Made by a program: the position numbers and the translations under genes
The notes under the pieces: model-generated
What the model was told of the DNA's origin: nothing
The model's database searches: none
Seen by the model: only the letters and a program-made list of their open reading frames with translations
Source: Bacillota bacterium
GTDB taxonomy: Bacteria; Bacillota; Clostridia; Lachnospirales; Lachnospiraceae
Direction: 5' to 3'
DNA: 42,253 nucleotides
Assembly (NCBI GenBank): GCA_023411215.1
Contig: JAEYOY010000026.1
Location: 1-42,253 of the forward strand
Part shown: piece by piece, positions 16,148 through 23,621 of the stretch
Layout: each line of letters starts with the position of its first letter
Position numbering within the stretch: position 1 is the first letter of the stretch

Positions 16148-16372
16148 ATGGAAGAACAGAATCTAAATCAGGAGATAATGGACAAGATGACAAAGGTATG
16201 CATCTGTAAGGGTATACCCAGATCTACCATGAAGAATGCAATAAAGAATGGTGCCAAGACATTAGCGGAGGTGCAAAAAGCGACCGGAGCAGGAAGCGGT
16301 CCCTGCGGAGGTAGAAGGTGTACCCCGAAGATACTGGAGCTTCTTGAGTCCATGTCGGAGATACAAGAATAG
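16148..16372 (+). CDS. BFD-like [2Fe-2S]-binding protein
   Basis: A 74-residue stand-alone BFD-like [2Fe-2S] domain. The four Cys ligands are Cys18 and Cys20 (VCICKGIP) and Cys53 and Cys58 (GPCGGRRC), the C-x-C ... C-x4-C arrangement of bacterioferritin-associated ferredoxin and of the small domain in nitrite reductase, NifU and glycerol-3-phosphate dehydrogenase relatives. AAGGAGATAACGAAT provides the ribosome binding site. It is 29 nt behind the SDR gene and is followed by a terminator. It could be a small electron carrier or iron-storage partner. No bacterioferritin gene lies in the window, so the true Bfd role is not supported. Confidence 0.85.
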   Translation: MEEQNLNQEIMDKMTKVCICKGIPRSTMKNAIKNGAKTLAEVQKATGAGSGPCGGRRCTPKILELLESMSEIQE

Positions 16373-16505
16373 AAAAGGCTATCGTTGATAAGAAAGAGGC
16401 AGTACAGAGTTCAAGAATTCTTTCTACTATATTGTATTATAGAATCAGACATGAGAGGGCTTGGATGGAATAATGATATCTGTATGATAAGATAGAGTAA
16501 TTCAT

Positions 16506-16548
16506 AAAAAGCTTGGGTGGATAATGAATATATCCTTCCAAGCTTTTT
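16506..16548. terminator. Bidirectional rho-independent terminator
   Basis: AAAAAGCTTGG-G-TGGATA pairs with TATCC-TT-CCAAGCTTTTT around a short loop. The ends are A-run and T-run, so it can work for both the BFD gene and the convergent isoprenoid-synthase-like gene. Confidence 0.8.
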
Positions 16549-16588
16549 CCTATTCCAGTTGCTATATGTAGATAAGGTTAGTATGAGG

Positions 16589-17824
16589 TTATTTAATCAG
16601 CAGGTCTAATATTTTTATATAATTATCCTGAATCTTATCATCCTGTCGGTCGAGGGAGTTTGCCTTGGTAGCCTCAAGATAGGAAAGAGAGATAGGGAGG
16701 TACTTCTCTATTCTGTCCTGATATTCCCGTGAGAAGAATTCCTTGCTTCCACAGAGGGAGGTATAGATTAGCTGATTACTGCTTTCAAGAACAAAGTTTT
16801 TAAAGGTGTCATTTTCAGCGGAGTAGGTATTCATAATGCCGTTCAGAAAATGAAGCAGCTTATTCACCAGCTTCTCTTCCCGTTCTGTAGAAAGGTCTAC
16901 GGTGAACAAGGTCTGATGGCCTTTCTCACTGTCCTCCTTAATATCCTGAAGATCATCCGCTAATTGAAGATAAAAGCCAAAGCCCATATAAAAATGAAGA
17001 TCGGCAGGTGTCAGCTCCTTGTTAACAAGGAAGCGGTCTACCAGAACGGATACTCCTCCCTTAAACAGTGAGATATCTAGACGCTCCTCCTCGCTAAGCA
17101 TAATAGTCTGATTTTGCTGGCGAAGACTCTCCTCCTGCGCTTCCAGCATCAGAAGGAGCAGGGTGTAGATACGATCGTCCTTCTCACGGGGGTAATCAGT
17201 AGCGATGGCCTGAAGAAGATCACAGGTCTTCTTATGATGCTCACAGGCGGGATGAACCTCCCTACCCATAAGCTTATCGCGGATTAATCGGTTGTACTCC
17301 TTCTTTTCGTCAGAAGAAGGCTTCATGCTATCAATATAATTATCAGTAAAGGGATAGAGCATGCTATATCCGAAGCCTGCGTTGCTGAAGCCGGATTGCA
17401 CATGGTGGATCACCTTAAACATGGCATATACGATATAATTGCGAATCCCCTGCCCGATCTCATCGAATTTTAGCTCCGGTGAGAAGAGGCGCACCTGCTT
17501 TAGGAATACCATCAGCTCCTCATAGAAGGCGGTAATTTCCTTTTGCTGCATTGCATTATGTATTCCGATTATGTTCTCTTGATAAAGGACCTGAAATATA
17601 ATATTCAGTGTCCTCTTCTTCCATTTACTTCGTCCAAACGGCAGTCTTGGAAGCTGTTCGGTCTGTTTATGAAAACATTCCGATACTCTACTTGTATAAG
17701 ATTCGTTTTCTTGTTTCTTTTCTGTTGATATTTCTTCTAAGAAATCAGGAAAGTCCTCCTTGGCAGCAAGCCATTCGTTTTTTAATAGCTCATTACATTG
17801 CCTAACATCCCCTCGAATATCCAT
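16589..17824 (-). CDS. Class 1 isoprenoid synthase-like protein
   Basis: A 411-residue, mostly helical protein. The best clue is D290-D-L-Q-D294 in FYLQLADDLQDIKEDSEKGH, like the second Asp-rich motif of trans-isoprenyl diphosphate synthases, and D161-NYI-D165 (PFTDNYIDSMKPS) in the position of a first Asp-rich motif. Similar proteins are annotated as class 1 isoprenoid biosynthesis enzymes. The N-terminal 120 residues do not match any family I recognise. The first Asp motif is DxxxD rather than DDxxD, so activity is uncertain. The ATG at 17824 follows GGTGGGGG; the open frame reaches 17878 but without a ribosome binding site. It is a single gene, convergent with the SDR-BFD operon. Confidence 0.6.
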   Translation of the reverse strand: MDIRGDVRQCNELLKNEWLAAKEDFPDFLEEISTEKKQENESYTSRVSECFHKQTEQLPRLPFGRSKWKKRTLNIIFQVLYQENIIGIHNAMQQKEITAFYEELMVFLKQVRLFSPELKFDEIGQGIRNYIVYAMFKVIHHVQSGFSNAGFGYSMLYPFTDNYIDSMKPSSDEKKEYNRLIRDKLMGREVHPACEHHKKTCDLLQAIATDYPREKDDRIYTLLLLMLEAQEESLRQQNQTIMLSEEERLDISLFKGGVSVLVDRFLVNKELTPADLHFYMGFGFYLQLADDLQDIKEDSEKGHQTLFTVDLSTEREEKLVNKLLHFLNGIMNTYSAENDTFKNFVLESSNQLIYTSLCGSKEFFSREYQDRIEKYLPISLSYLEATKANSLDRQDDKIQDNYIKILDLLIK

Positions 17825-17950
17825 TCGGTTTCCCCCACCCTTTATCCACATTATCTTTTGCCAGACATGACATGGCAATCTATTGTCCCCTTACTATAGA
17901 TGCAACAATTACGGTAATTATAACATATTATTTCCAGAATGCAAAAGGAA

Positions 17951-18172
17951 CCAAGGGACTGTTGCAAAACGTATGGTATAAATGCAGGAAAGGACAACAA
18001 GCATCCCTCACACACAGGTTGCCTGACATCTTATTGTTTTGTATGCCATTATCAAACATAAATGTTTGCTTCTGTCATACAAAATCAACAATCTGTCCGT
18101 CAAACAGTGTATTATGGGATGAATATTGTCCTTTCCTGCAGCGTTGCTTACAATATACAACAGCCCCTCTTG
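17951..18172 (+). repeat. Long hairpin element, copy 1 of a two-copy family
   Basis: A long imperfect inverted repeat. Outer arms CCAAG/CTTGG and CTGTTG/CAACAG frame a perfect 15-bp stem, TGCAGGAAAGGACAA (17983-17997) with TTGTCCTTTCCTGCA (18126-18140), then GCATCCC/GGGATG, a large internal loop, ATTGT-TTTGTATG with CATACAAA-ATCAACAAT, and the tip AAACAT-AA-ATGTTT (18054-18067). The internal loop strands CCCTCACACACAGGTTG (18005-18021) and CAAACAGTGTATTATGGGA (18101-18119) recur almost unchanged in the second copy at 21904-22070, while the stems differ but still pair. It fills most of the 419-nt gap between livF and the isoprenoid-synthase-like gene. An 8-bp direct repeat AAACGTAT lies at 17967 and 18178. 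Confidence 0.75.
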
Positions 18173-18243
18173 GCTATAAACGTATAACCAGAAGCAGGAT
18201 TATCGCGAGAGAGTCCTGTTAACCCGATATCCTCTTAATGGTT

Positions 18244-18969
18244 TTATTTATGTTTTGATTTACCTAGATAGGCAGCCTTTACGGACTCATCATTGAGAAG
18301 CTCTGTACCGGTTCCGGCTAAGGAGATATTACCGGTCTCACAAACATAGCCATAGTGGGCAATTTTCAATGCAAGATTCGCATTCTGCTCCACCAGCAGG
18401 ATGGTAACACCTTCTTTATTGATGGTTTTGATAATATTCATAATATCATTTACGATAATCGGAGCTAAACCGAGAGAAGGCTCATCCATCATTATGAGCT
18501 TGGGCTTGCTCATCAAGGCACGACCAACAGCTAACATCTGCTGCTCTCCGCCGGACAGAGTACCTGCCATCTGCCATGAGCGTTCTTTTAATCTGGGAAA
18601 CAGCTTATAAACCCACTCAACATCCTGATCAAGATTATCCTTGCGAAGGTAGCCGCCAATCTTGAGGTTCTCAAGTACGGTAAGGTTAGCAAACACGCGA
18701 CGACCCTCCGGAACAAGTGTGATACCTTTTTCTACAATTGAATTGGTGGTTTTTCCGGTAATCTCCTCGCCCTGATAGAAGATCTTACCGCTCTCTGCTT
18801 TGACCAGTCCGGCGATAGTTCGAAGGATGGTACTCTTGCCGGCACCGTTTGCTCCGATTAGAGTAACAATCTCACCCTCGGGAACATTCAGGCTGATGCC
18901 CTTAACTGCCCGGATACCACCATAGGAGACATACAGATTATCTAAGGTTAATATATTATTCTTCGCCAT
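18244..18969 (-). CDS. livF: Branched-chain amino acid ABC transporter ATP-binding protein LivF
   Basis: A 241-residue ABC ATPase of the LivF type, one of two ATPases driving uptake of leucine, isoleucine and valine (or related amides). Walker A is GANGAGKST, the signature TLSGGEQQML, Walker B LIMMDEPSLGLAP, and the switch His is absent as usual (LLVEQN), all diagnostic for LivF. The ATG at 18969 is chosen over the longer frame because the protein then begins MAKNNILTLDNLYV and AGGAAG lies upstream; it overlaps the livG stop by 14 nt. It is the last gene of livJHMGF on the minus strand. The long hairpin at 17951-18172 follows downstream. Confidence 0.93.
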   Translation of the reverse strand: MAKNNILTLDNLYVSYGGIRAVKGISLNVPEGEIVTLIGANGAGKSTILRTIAGLVKAESGKIFYQGEEITGKTTNSIVEKGITLVPEGRRVFANLTVLENLKIGGYLRKDNLDQDVEWVYKLFPRLKERSWQMAGTLSGGEQQMLAVGRALMSKPKLIMMDEPSLGLAPIIVNDIMNIIKTINKEGVTILLVEQNANLALKIAHYGYVCETGNISLAGTGTELLNDESVKAAYLGKSKHK

Positions 18970-19804
18970 CTTCCTGTACCCCCAAATAAGCTTCAATTAC
19001 ACGTTGGTTATTCTGTATCTCTACCGGAGTTCCGGAAGCAATCAGCTTACCGAAGTCCAGTACATAGATACGGTCGGAAATATCCATAACCAGGTCCATA
19101 TGATGCTCTATCATAAATATTGTTAAGTTAAATTTCTTACGAATGTCATAGATGAAAGCGGTTAATTCATCCGTTTCCTGAGGATTCATGCCTGCCGCTG
19201 GCTCATCTAAAAGGAGTAATTCAGGATTCGTAGCCAAGGCACGCGCTATTTCTAGGTGTCGCTGCTGGCCATAGGGAAGAGAGTTAGCCACCTCATCCTT
19301 TACCTCAGTTAGCCCTAAAATATCAAGGAGCTTTAAGGTGTCCTCACGCATCTCTTTTTCTTCCTTAAAGTTGATGCCAAGCGTAGCCGAGAAAATATTT
19401 GCCTTTTGTCGCATGTGCTTTGCTATCAGTACATTATCAAAAGCAGTCAGCTCCTTGAAGAGGCGTATATTCTGGAAGGTTCTTGCCACACCAAGCTTTG
19501 TGATCTGGTCCGGAGTCTTTTTCATGGTAGTTGTATAACGGCCTTTATTTTCTCCGGAATAGAGCTTCTTCATGTTGCCCTTCGGGAAGTTGCTGGTGAT
19601 CATATTATCCTTAAAATAAACAACTCCGTTGGTAGGAGCATATACACCTGTAATTACATTGAAGGCAGTCGTCTTACCTGCGCCATTCGGTCCGATCAAA
19701 GAGACAATCTCATTCTGATTCACCTCTAAGGATAGATTGTCTACTGCTACGACGCCGCCAAACTGCATTGTGATATCACTTAACTTCAGAACGGAATTAG
19801 GCAT
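18956..19804 (-). CDS. livG: Branched-chain amino acid ABC transporter ATP-binding protein LivG
   Basis: A 282-residue ABC ATPase of the LivG type. Walker A is GPNGAGKTT, then VARTFQNIRLF (Q-loop), SLPYGQQRHLEIARAL (signature), LLLLDEPAAGMNP (Walker B) and MIEHHMDLVM (switch His). The C-terminal IYVLDFGKLIASGTP is typical. ATG at 19804 follows GGGAGGTG by 6 nt; an in-frame ATG at 19813 lies inside that ribosome binding site. The start overlaps the end of livM by 8 nt and the end overlaps livF by 14 nt, a tightly coupled operon. Confidence 0.94.
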   Translation of the reverse strand: MPNSVLKLSDITMQFGGVVAVDNLSLEVNQNEIVSLIGPNGAGKTTAFNVITGVYAPTNGVVYFKDNMITSNFPKGNMKKLYSGENKGRYTTTMKKTPDQITKLGVARTFQNIRLFKELTAFDNVLIAKHMRQKANIFSATLGINFKEEKEMREDTLKLLDILGLTEVKDEVANSLPYGQQRHLEIARALATNPELLLLDEPAAGMNPQETDELTAFIYDIRKKFNLTIFMIEHHMDLVMDISDRIYVLDFGKLIASGTPVEIQNNQRVIEAYLGVQEDGEE

Positions 19805-20915
19805 TCTTTGCACCTCCCTTTTTTGAAGAGAATAGCCGTTTCAACCTATGTTCAAGACGATCCCAGGAGAATTCATTCTTACCCATGATACCTCTCTGAT
19901 AGAAGAGAACTACCACAAGTAGAATAATCGAGAATATAACCATACGGAAGCCTGTGCGGAAAAATGGAATCTGAACGCCTCCGATGGACAAGGGATTATC
20001 AAAGAAGCGCAGCCACCATTCCTTACTGACCGTAACAAGCAAAGCGGCAAGGACACTACCGGTTACACTTCCGATGCCACCGATTACAACAATCAGCAAT
20101 ATATCATAGGTCAAGGATACACTGAAGGTCCTCGAATCAATGGAACGCATGAACATAGCCAGCATACCGCCACTGACTGCAGAGAAGAAGGATCCGACAA
20201 TAAAGGACATCTGCTTATGTTTGGCGAGATTGATACCCATGGCTTCTGCTGCAATCTCATCCTCACGGATTGCGCGGAAGGCGCGGCCATAGGTGCTTCG
20301 TAGCAAAAGAACCATTAACAGTACGCATACTGCCATAATGATAAAGGTCTCGACGATGGAGTGGAAGCCGGGGATCTTCTTCAGACCGTAGGAACCATTG
20401 GTGATAGTATCCATCTGCGGACTGGAGATAATAGCACGCATGATTTCAGAGAAACCAAGGGTAGCAATTGCAAGATAATCGCTTTTTAACCGAAGAACCG
20501 GATAACCGATGACAGCGGCAAACAGAGCAGCTACCAAGCCACCGATAATTAAAGCAATATAAGGTAGTAGTGCCTGTGTAAATGCAGGACCTGACTCCAG
20601 CCAATTCTTAAAGCCTAAGATTGTGGGAGAGATGCCGCTGATATAATATACATCAGAAATACTATCTACAGGAATTAAGAAGATAGCTGTAACATATGCA
20701 CCGATCGCCATAAAGCCTGCCTGGCCTAGAGAGAAAAGACCTGTAAAGCCGGTTACCAGATTCATGGAGACCGCTACTACTGATAGAATAATTCCTTTTT
20801 GTAAGACAGTATATGCCATACCATATTGGTTTTTATTAGCCTCCAGGAAGAGTAGGAGTGCTAGCACGAGGACACCTAGGATGGCGGTATAAATAATTTT
20901 CTTTGACTTTTTCAT
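19797..20915 (-). CDS. livM: Branched-chain amino acid ABC transporter permease LivM
   Basis: A 372-residue permease with about nine hydrophobic segments, one half of the membrane channel. The family segments SLGQAGFMAIGAYVTA and the EAA-like AFRAIREDEIAAEAMGINLAKHK are clear, as is VIGGIGSVTGSVLAALL near the C-terminus. TAGGAGG lies 6 nt before the ATG. The gene starts 9 nt after livH and overlaps livG. Compared with LivH it carries the usual N-terminal extension. It works in the cytoplasmic membrane with LivH, LivG, LivF and the lipoprotein LivJ. Confidence 0.93.
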   Translation of the reverse strand: MKKSKKIIYTAILGVLVLALLLFLEANKNQYGMAYTVLQKGIILSVVAVSMNLVTGFTGLFSLGQAGFMAIGAYVTAIFLIPVDSISDVYYISGISPTILGFKNWLESGPAFTQALLPYIALIIGGLVAALFAAVIGYPVLRLKSDYLAIATLGFSEIMRAIISSPQMDTITNGSYGLKKIPGFHSIVETFIIMAVCVLLMVLLLRSTYGRAFRAIREDEIAAEAMGINLAKHKQMSFIVGSFFSAVSGGMLAMFMRSIDSRTFSVSLTYDILLIVVIGGIGSVTGSVLAALLVTVSKEWWLRFFDNPLSIGGVQIPFFRTGFRMVIFSIILLVVVLFYQRGIMGKNEFSWDRLEHRLKRLFSSKKGGAKNA

Positions 20916-20924
20916 ACGAGCCTC

Positions 20925-21806
20925 CTAGACTTTATCTATCATTTTCTCGCCAAATAAACCGGTTGGACGGAAAAGTAGAATGACGATTAATAAAACAAAG
21001 GTAAATGCATCACTATAAGTGGAATATCCAAATGCTACCAGGAAGGTTTCACAGATACCAATAACAAATCCGCCGACAACAGCACCGGGAATACTTCCGA
21101 TACCGCCAAGAACGGCAGCGATAAAGCATTTTAAACCCGGAAGAGTTCCGCTGAACGGAGTAACAGACATACGATCGGTAAAATAAAGGATCGATCCGAT
21201 TGCAGCAAGGAAAGAGCCGATGATAAAGGTGGTGCTAATGGTATTATTGATTCGGATACCCATTAGCTGTGCGGTCTCCATATCCTTTGATACAGCACGC
21301 ATAGCCATTCCAATCTTGGTGTGATTGATTAACAGCATTAGCCCGATTACAATTAGGATCGTTAAAACCGGTGTAATAAAGGTAACCAAAGAGGAAGAGA
21401 TGCTTCCTATCTGGAATATTTTCTTTAAGAAGGGTATTTCCGGATATGCACGTGGAAGTGCGGTGAATAAATAGGTTGCCAGATTCTGCAGCAGATAGGA
21501 TACACCGATTGCAGAAATCATGATTGACATTCGTGGTGCGGAGCGGATTGGCTTATAGGCAACACGCTCGATTACAACGCCAAGAACTACTGTCAGGATA
21601 CATGTTAATGGGATAGCAATCTGCCAGGGGAAGGTAACCATGGAAAAGATCATGAAATATCCGGCCATCATAAAGATATCTCCGTGAGCGAAGTTGATGA
21701 GGCGGAGAATTCCATACACCATGGTATAACCTATAGCTATTAATGCATATGCACCACCAAGGGATATACCAGTTAGTACATGTTGGAATAAGGTTGATAC
21801 TGTCAT
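20925..21806 (-). CDS. livH: Branched-chain amino acid ABC transporter permease LivH
   Basis: A 293-residue permease with about eight hydrophobic segments. Family signatures are GGAYALIAIGYTMVYGILRLINFAHGD near the N-terminus, the coupling loop MRAVSKDMETAQLMGI and AAVLGGIGSIPGAVVGG. ATG at 21806 has GGAGGA 6 nt upstream; the frame runs further to 21941 through non-conserved sequence that overlaps a long hairpin, so that extension is rejected. The gap between livJ and livH is unusually long and structured (21807-22294), which may lower permease expression relative to the binding protein. Confidence 0.93.
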   Translation of the reverse strand: MTVSTLFQHVLTGISLGGAYALIAIGYTMVYGILRLINFAHGDIFMMAGYFMIFSMVTFPWQIAIPLTCILTVVLGVVIERVAYKPIRSAPRMSIMISAIGVSYLLQNLATYLFTALPRAYPEIPFLKKIFQIGSISSSLVTFITPVLTILIVIGLMLLINHTKIGMAMRAVSKDMETAQLMGIRINNTISTTFIIGSFLAAIGSILYFTDRMSVTPFSGTLPGLKCFIAAVLGGIGSIPGAVVGGFVIGICETFLVAFGYSTYSDAFTFVLLIVILLFRPTGLFGEKMIDKV

Positions 21807-21903
21807 GAGATGTCCTCCAAAACATTTGAATCCTCGTCCCGGTAGGGGCGGCGAAGATATAATAATTACCACTTTTTTGATTAAGTCAACCGTTACTGTA
21901 GGG

Positions 21904-22070
21904 TTTGATGAAGGAAAGCGCATATACTTCCCATAATGCACTGTTTGAAAGACGACTTGCTGATTTGTATGTCGAGAGCGAACATTTTAATGTTCGATTG
22001 CGACATACAAATTAGTGAGATGTCTTTCAACCTGTGTGTGAGGGAAGTGTATGAGATTTCCTTCATCAAA
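21904..22070 (-). repeat. Long hairpin element, copy 2 of a two-copy family
   Basis: A 167-nt imperfect inverted repeat. TTTGATGAAGGAAA (21904-21917) pairs with TTTCCTTCATCAAA (22057-22070), then CATATACTTCCC with GGGAAGTGTATG, TTTGAAAGAC with GTCTTTCAA, ATTTGTATGTCG with CGACATACAAAT, and the tip GAACATT-TT-AATGTTC (21980-21995). Read on the minus strand, the internal-loop strands CCCTCACACACAGGTTG (22028-22044) and CAAACAGTGCATTATGGGA (21929-21947) match copy 1 at 17 of 17 and 18 of 19 positions. It lies between the livJ terminator-like hairpin and livH. Confidence 0.78.
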
Positions 22071-22095
22071 CTTCATCAAAATAACTGCCTTAATC

Positions 22096-22130
22096 AGAAA
22101 AGGGCTGCCTGCAGATATCGAAGGCAGCCC
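22096..22130 (-). terminator. Terminator-like hairpin between livJ and livH
   Basis: On the minus strand GGGCTGCCT pairs with AGGCAGCCC across an 11-nt loop and is followed by TTTTCTGATT. The U-tract is only moderate, so it may act as a partial terminator that lets some transcripts run on into livHMGF. Confidence 0.7.
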
Positions 22131-22157
22131 CCACACTTCAATTCATTATTTGTAACA

Positions 22158-22286
22158 GTTCAGAGCCAAGCAAATTTGATAAAATATGTGATGAATGCTC
22201 GCATTCGTGAGCTTATTTTATCAAATTTATTTGGCGGATACGCCACATCGAGGAAACACGAAGTGTTTTCGAGATTGGCTCTGAAC
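22158..22286 (-). other. Three-arm cloverleaf-like inverted repeat after livJ
   Basis: The closing stem is GTTCAGAGCCAA (22158-22169) with TTGGCTCTGAAC (22275-22286), 12 bp perfect. Inside are three arms: AAATTTGATAAAATA with TATTTTATCAAATTT, tipped by GAATGC-TC-GCATTC (22172-22228); TGGCG-GATA-CGCCA (22232-22245); and GAAACAC-GAA-GTGTTTTC (22253-22270). An extra 9-bp outer pairing, GTAACAGTT with AACTGTTAC, reaches into the end of livJ. It could be an mRNA-stabilising structure for livJ or a mobile palindromic element. It does not resemble either copy of the long hairpin family. Confidence 0.65.
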
Positions 22287-22294
22287 AATTACCA

Positions 22295-23467
22295 CTATTT
22301 TGCAACTGTTACAGTTTTTAAGAATTTGAAGGCACCACCCTCAACTGTCTTGATGAATGCCATGTCCTTCTTAGCATCACCATTCTCATCAAAGGAAATG
22401 GAACCGGTAACGCCATCGATCTTTACATTAACCAAAGCATCACGGATAGCGCTTGAGTCGGTAGAGCCAGCCTGTTTGATTGCTTCCAGAGCTACTAAAT
22501 AAGCATCATAGCCCAGAGCCGATACAGCAGGAATAATCTCAGACTGTTTGTTCTCTTTCAAGTAAGGCTTGAAGCCGGTGATAAAGGACTCGGCTTCCTT
22601 TGTAGCGGGATCAGCATCATCGAAGAAAGTGGAGAGAACAATACCTTCAGCATATTCGCCAGCATTCTCGATAATAGTTGAATTCTCCCAAGTATCACCT
22701 GCCATAATAGGACAGGTAATTCCAAGCTCACGAGCCTGTGCGATGATCAAAGGAGCAGTTGCAATGGAGGAAGGAGCAAAAATAACATCCGGGTTTGCTG
22801 CCTTAATGTTCGTTAAGATAGCCTTGAAGTCAGTCTGATTAGTCTGGAACTGTTCTTCACTTATGATTGCACTATCACCTGCAAGCCCCTTGAAGGCTGT
22901 TACGAAATAGCTTCCGAGACCGGAAGAATAGTCATCACCTAACTGTGTAATAACAGCAGCTGTTTTAGCACCCTCCTGGAAAGCATAATTTGCCATTACA
23001 GTACCCTGGAAAGGATCGAGGAAGCATACACGGAAGTAAAAATCATTACCAAGGGTAACCTGAGGATTCGTACAGGAAGCACCGATGGCAGGGATCTTAG
23101 CTTCTTTAAAGAATTCACCAGCAGCGATGGATACGCCAGACCCATAGGAACCTAATACTACTTTTACGTCGGAGCTGATTAAGCTTTGAGCTGCGCTGAC
23201 TGCTTCCGTCTTATCACTTTTGTTATCAACTTCGACTAATTGAATATCATATGTAACGCCGTCAATCTCAACAGTAGGATACATTTTGTTCGCGTAGCGC
23301 ATACCAAGAACTTCCTGGAAACCGCCACCTCCGTTCTCACCGGTAACTGGCTCGAACACACCGATTTTAATAACTTTGCCGCCATCGCCTGCTTTTGTGC
23401 CACATGCACTGAATAAACCTGCCACTAAGCAGAGGCTGAGTACTAATGTTATCACCTTACGTTTCAT
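22295..23467 (-). CDS. livJ: Branched-chain amino acid ABC transporter substrate-binding lipoprotein LivJ
   Basis: A 390-residue extracellular binding lipoprotein: signal peptide 1-21, lipobox LFSA-C22, then a type-I periplasmic-binding fold (about 33-388). VIKIGVFEPVTGENGGGG, VVLGSYGSGVSIAAGEFFKEAKIPAIGASCTNP and GYDAYLVALEAIKQAGS are typical of the Leu/Ile/Val-binding family. ATG at 23467 follows AGAGGGG; the longer frame to 23590 runs through the promoter. It is the first gene of the liv operon, separated from livH by 488 nt of structured DNA. The exact ligand (branched-chain amino acids, amides or others) cannot be told from sequence. Confidence 0.92.
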   Translation of the reverse strand: MKRKVITLVLSLCLVAGLFSACGTKAGDGGKVIKIGVFEPVTGENGGGGFQEVLGMRYANKMYPTVEIDGVTYDIQLVEVDNKSDKTEAVSAAQSLISSDVKVVLGSYGSGVSIAAGEFFKEAKIPAIGASCTNPQVTLGNDFYFRVCFLDPFQGTVMANYAFQEGAKTAAVITQLGDDYSSGLGSYFVTAFKGLAGDSAIISEEQFQTNQTDFKAILTNIKAANPDVIFAPSSIATAPLIIAQARELGITCPIMAGDTWENSTIIENAGEYAEGIVLSTFFDDADPATKEAESFITGFKPYLKENKQSEIIPAVSALGYDAYLVALEAIKQAGSTDSSAIRDALVNVKIDGVTGSISFDENGDAKKDMAFIKTVEGGAFKFLKTVTVAK

Positions 23468-23496
23468 AATATTGACCCCTCTCTTCGTCTTTGTGT

Positions 23497-23514
23497 CAAA
23501 GACATTTGTCTTTG
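23497..23514. promoter_or_regulatory. Inverted repeat at the livJ transcription start
   Basis: CAAAGACA-TT-TGTCTTTG is an 18-bp near-perfect palindrome directly downstream of the -10 box and upstream of the ribosome binding site. It is a likely operator or a 5'-end mRNA hairpin. It does not match the CodY consensus. Confidence 0.5.
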
Positions 23515-23525
23515 TATACGTTGAC

Positions 23526-23554
23526 AGTATATCACTTAAAATAATACAAAGCAA
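23526..23554 (-). promoter_or_regulatory. Promoter of livJ
   Basis: On the minus strand, TTGCTT (23549-23554) and TATACT (23526-23531) are 17 nt apart. The start site would lie about 50 nt before the livJ ATG, with the palindrome at 23497-23514 in between. Confidence 0.6.
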
Positions 23555-23621
23555 GTGTATCTTTTGGAAGAGAACAATTTCCTGATACATTTTATTGAAT
23601 GGAACGGCGTGATATGATTTA

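Noticed and set aside
17967..18185. 8-bp direct repeat AAACGTAT as a target-site duplication of hairpin copy 1
   Set aside because: The outer paired arms extend beyond the left repeat, and copy 2 has no matching flank, so a duplication is not supported.
17872..18222. A 116-codon plus-strand frame
   Set aside because: It runs through the long hairpin element copy 1; composition and the palindromic structure explain the open frame.
21936..22502. A 188-codon plus-strand frame
   Set aside because: It crosses the hairpins and the antisense strand of livJ; no ribosome binding site and no family match.
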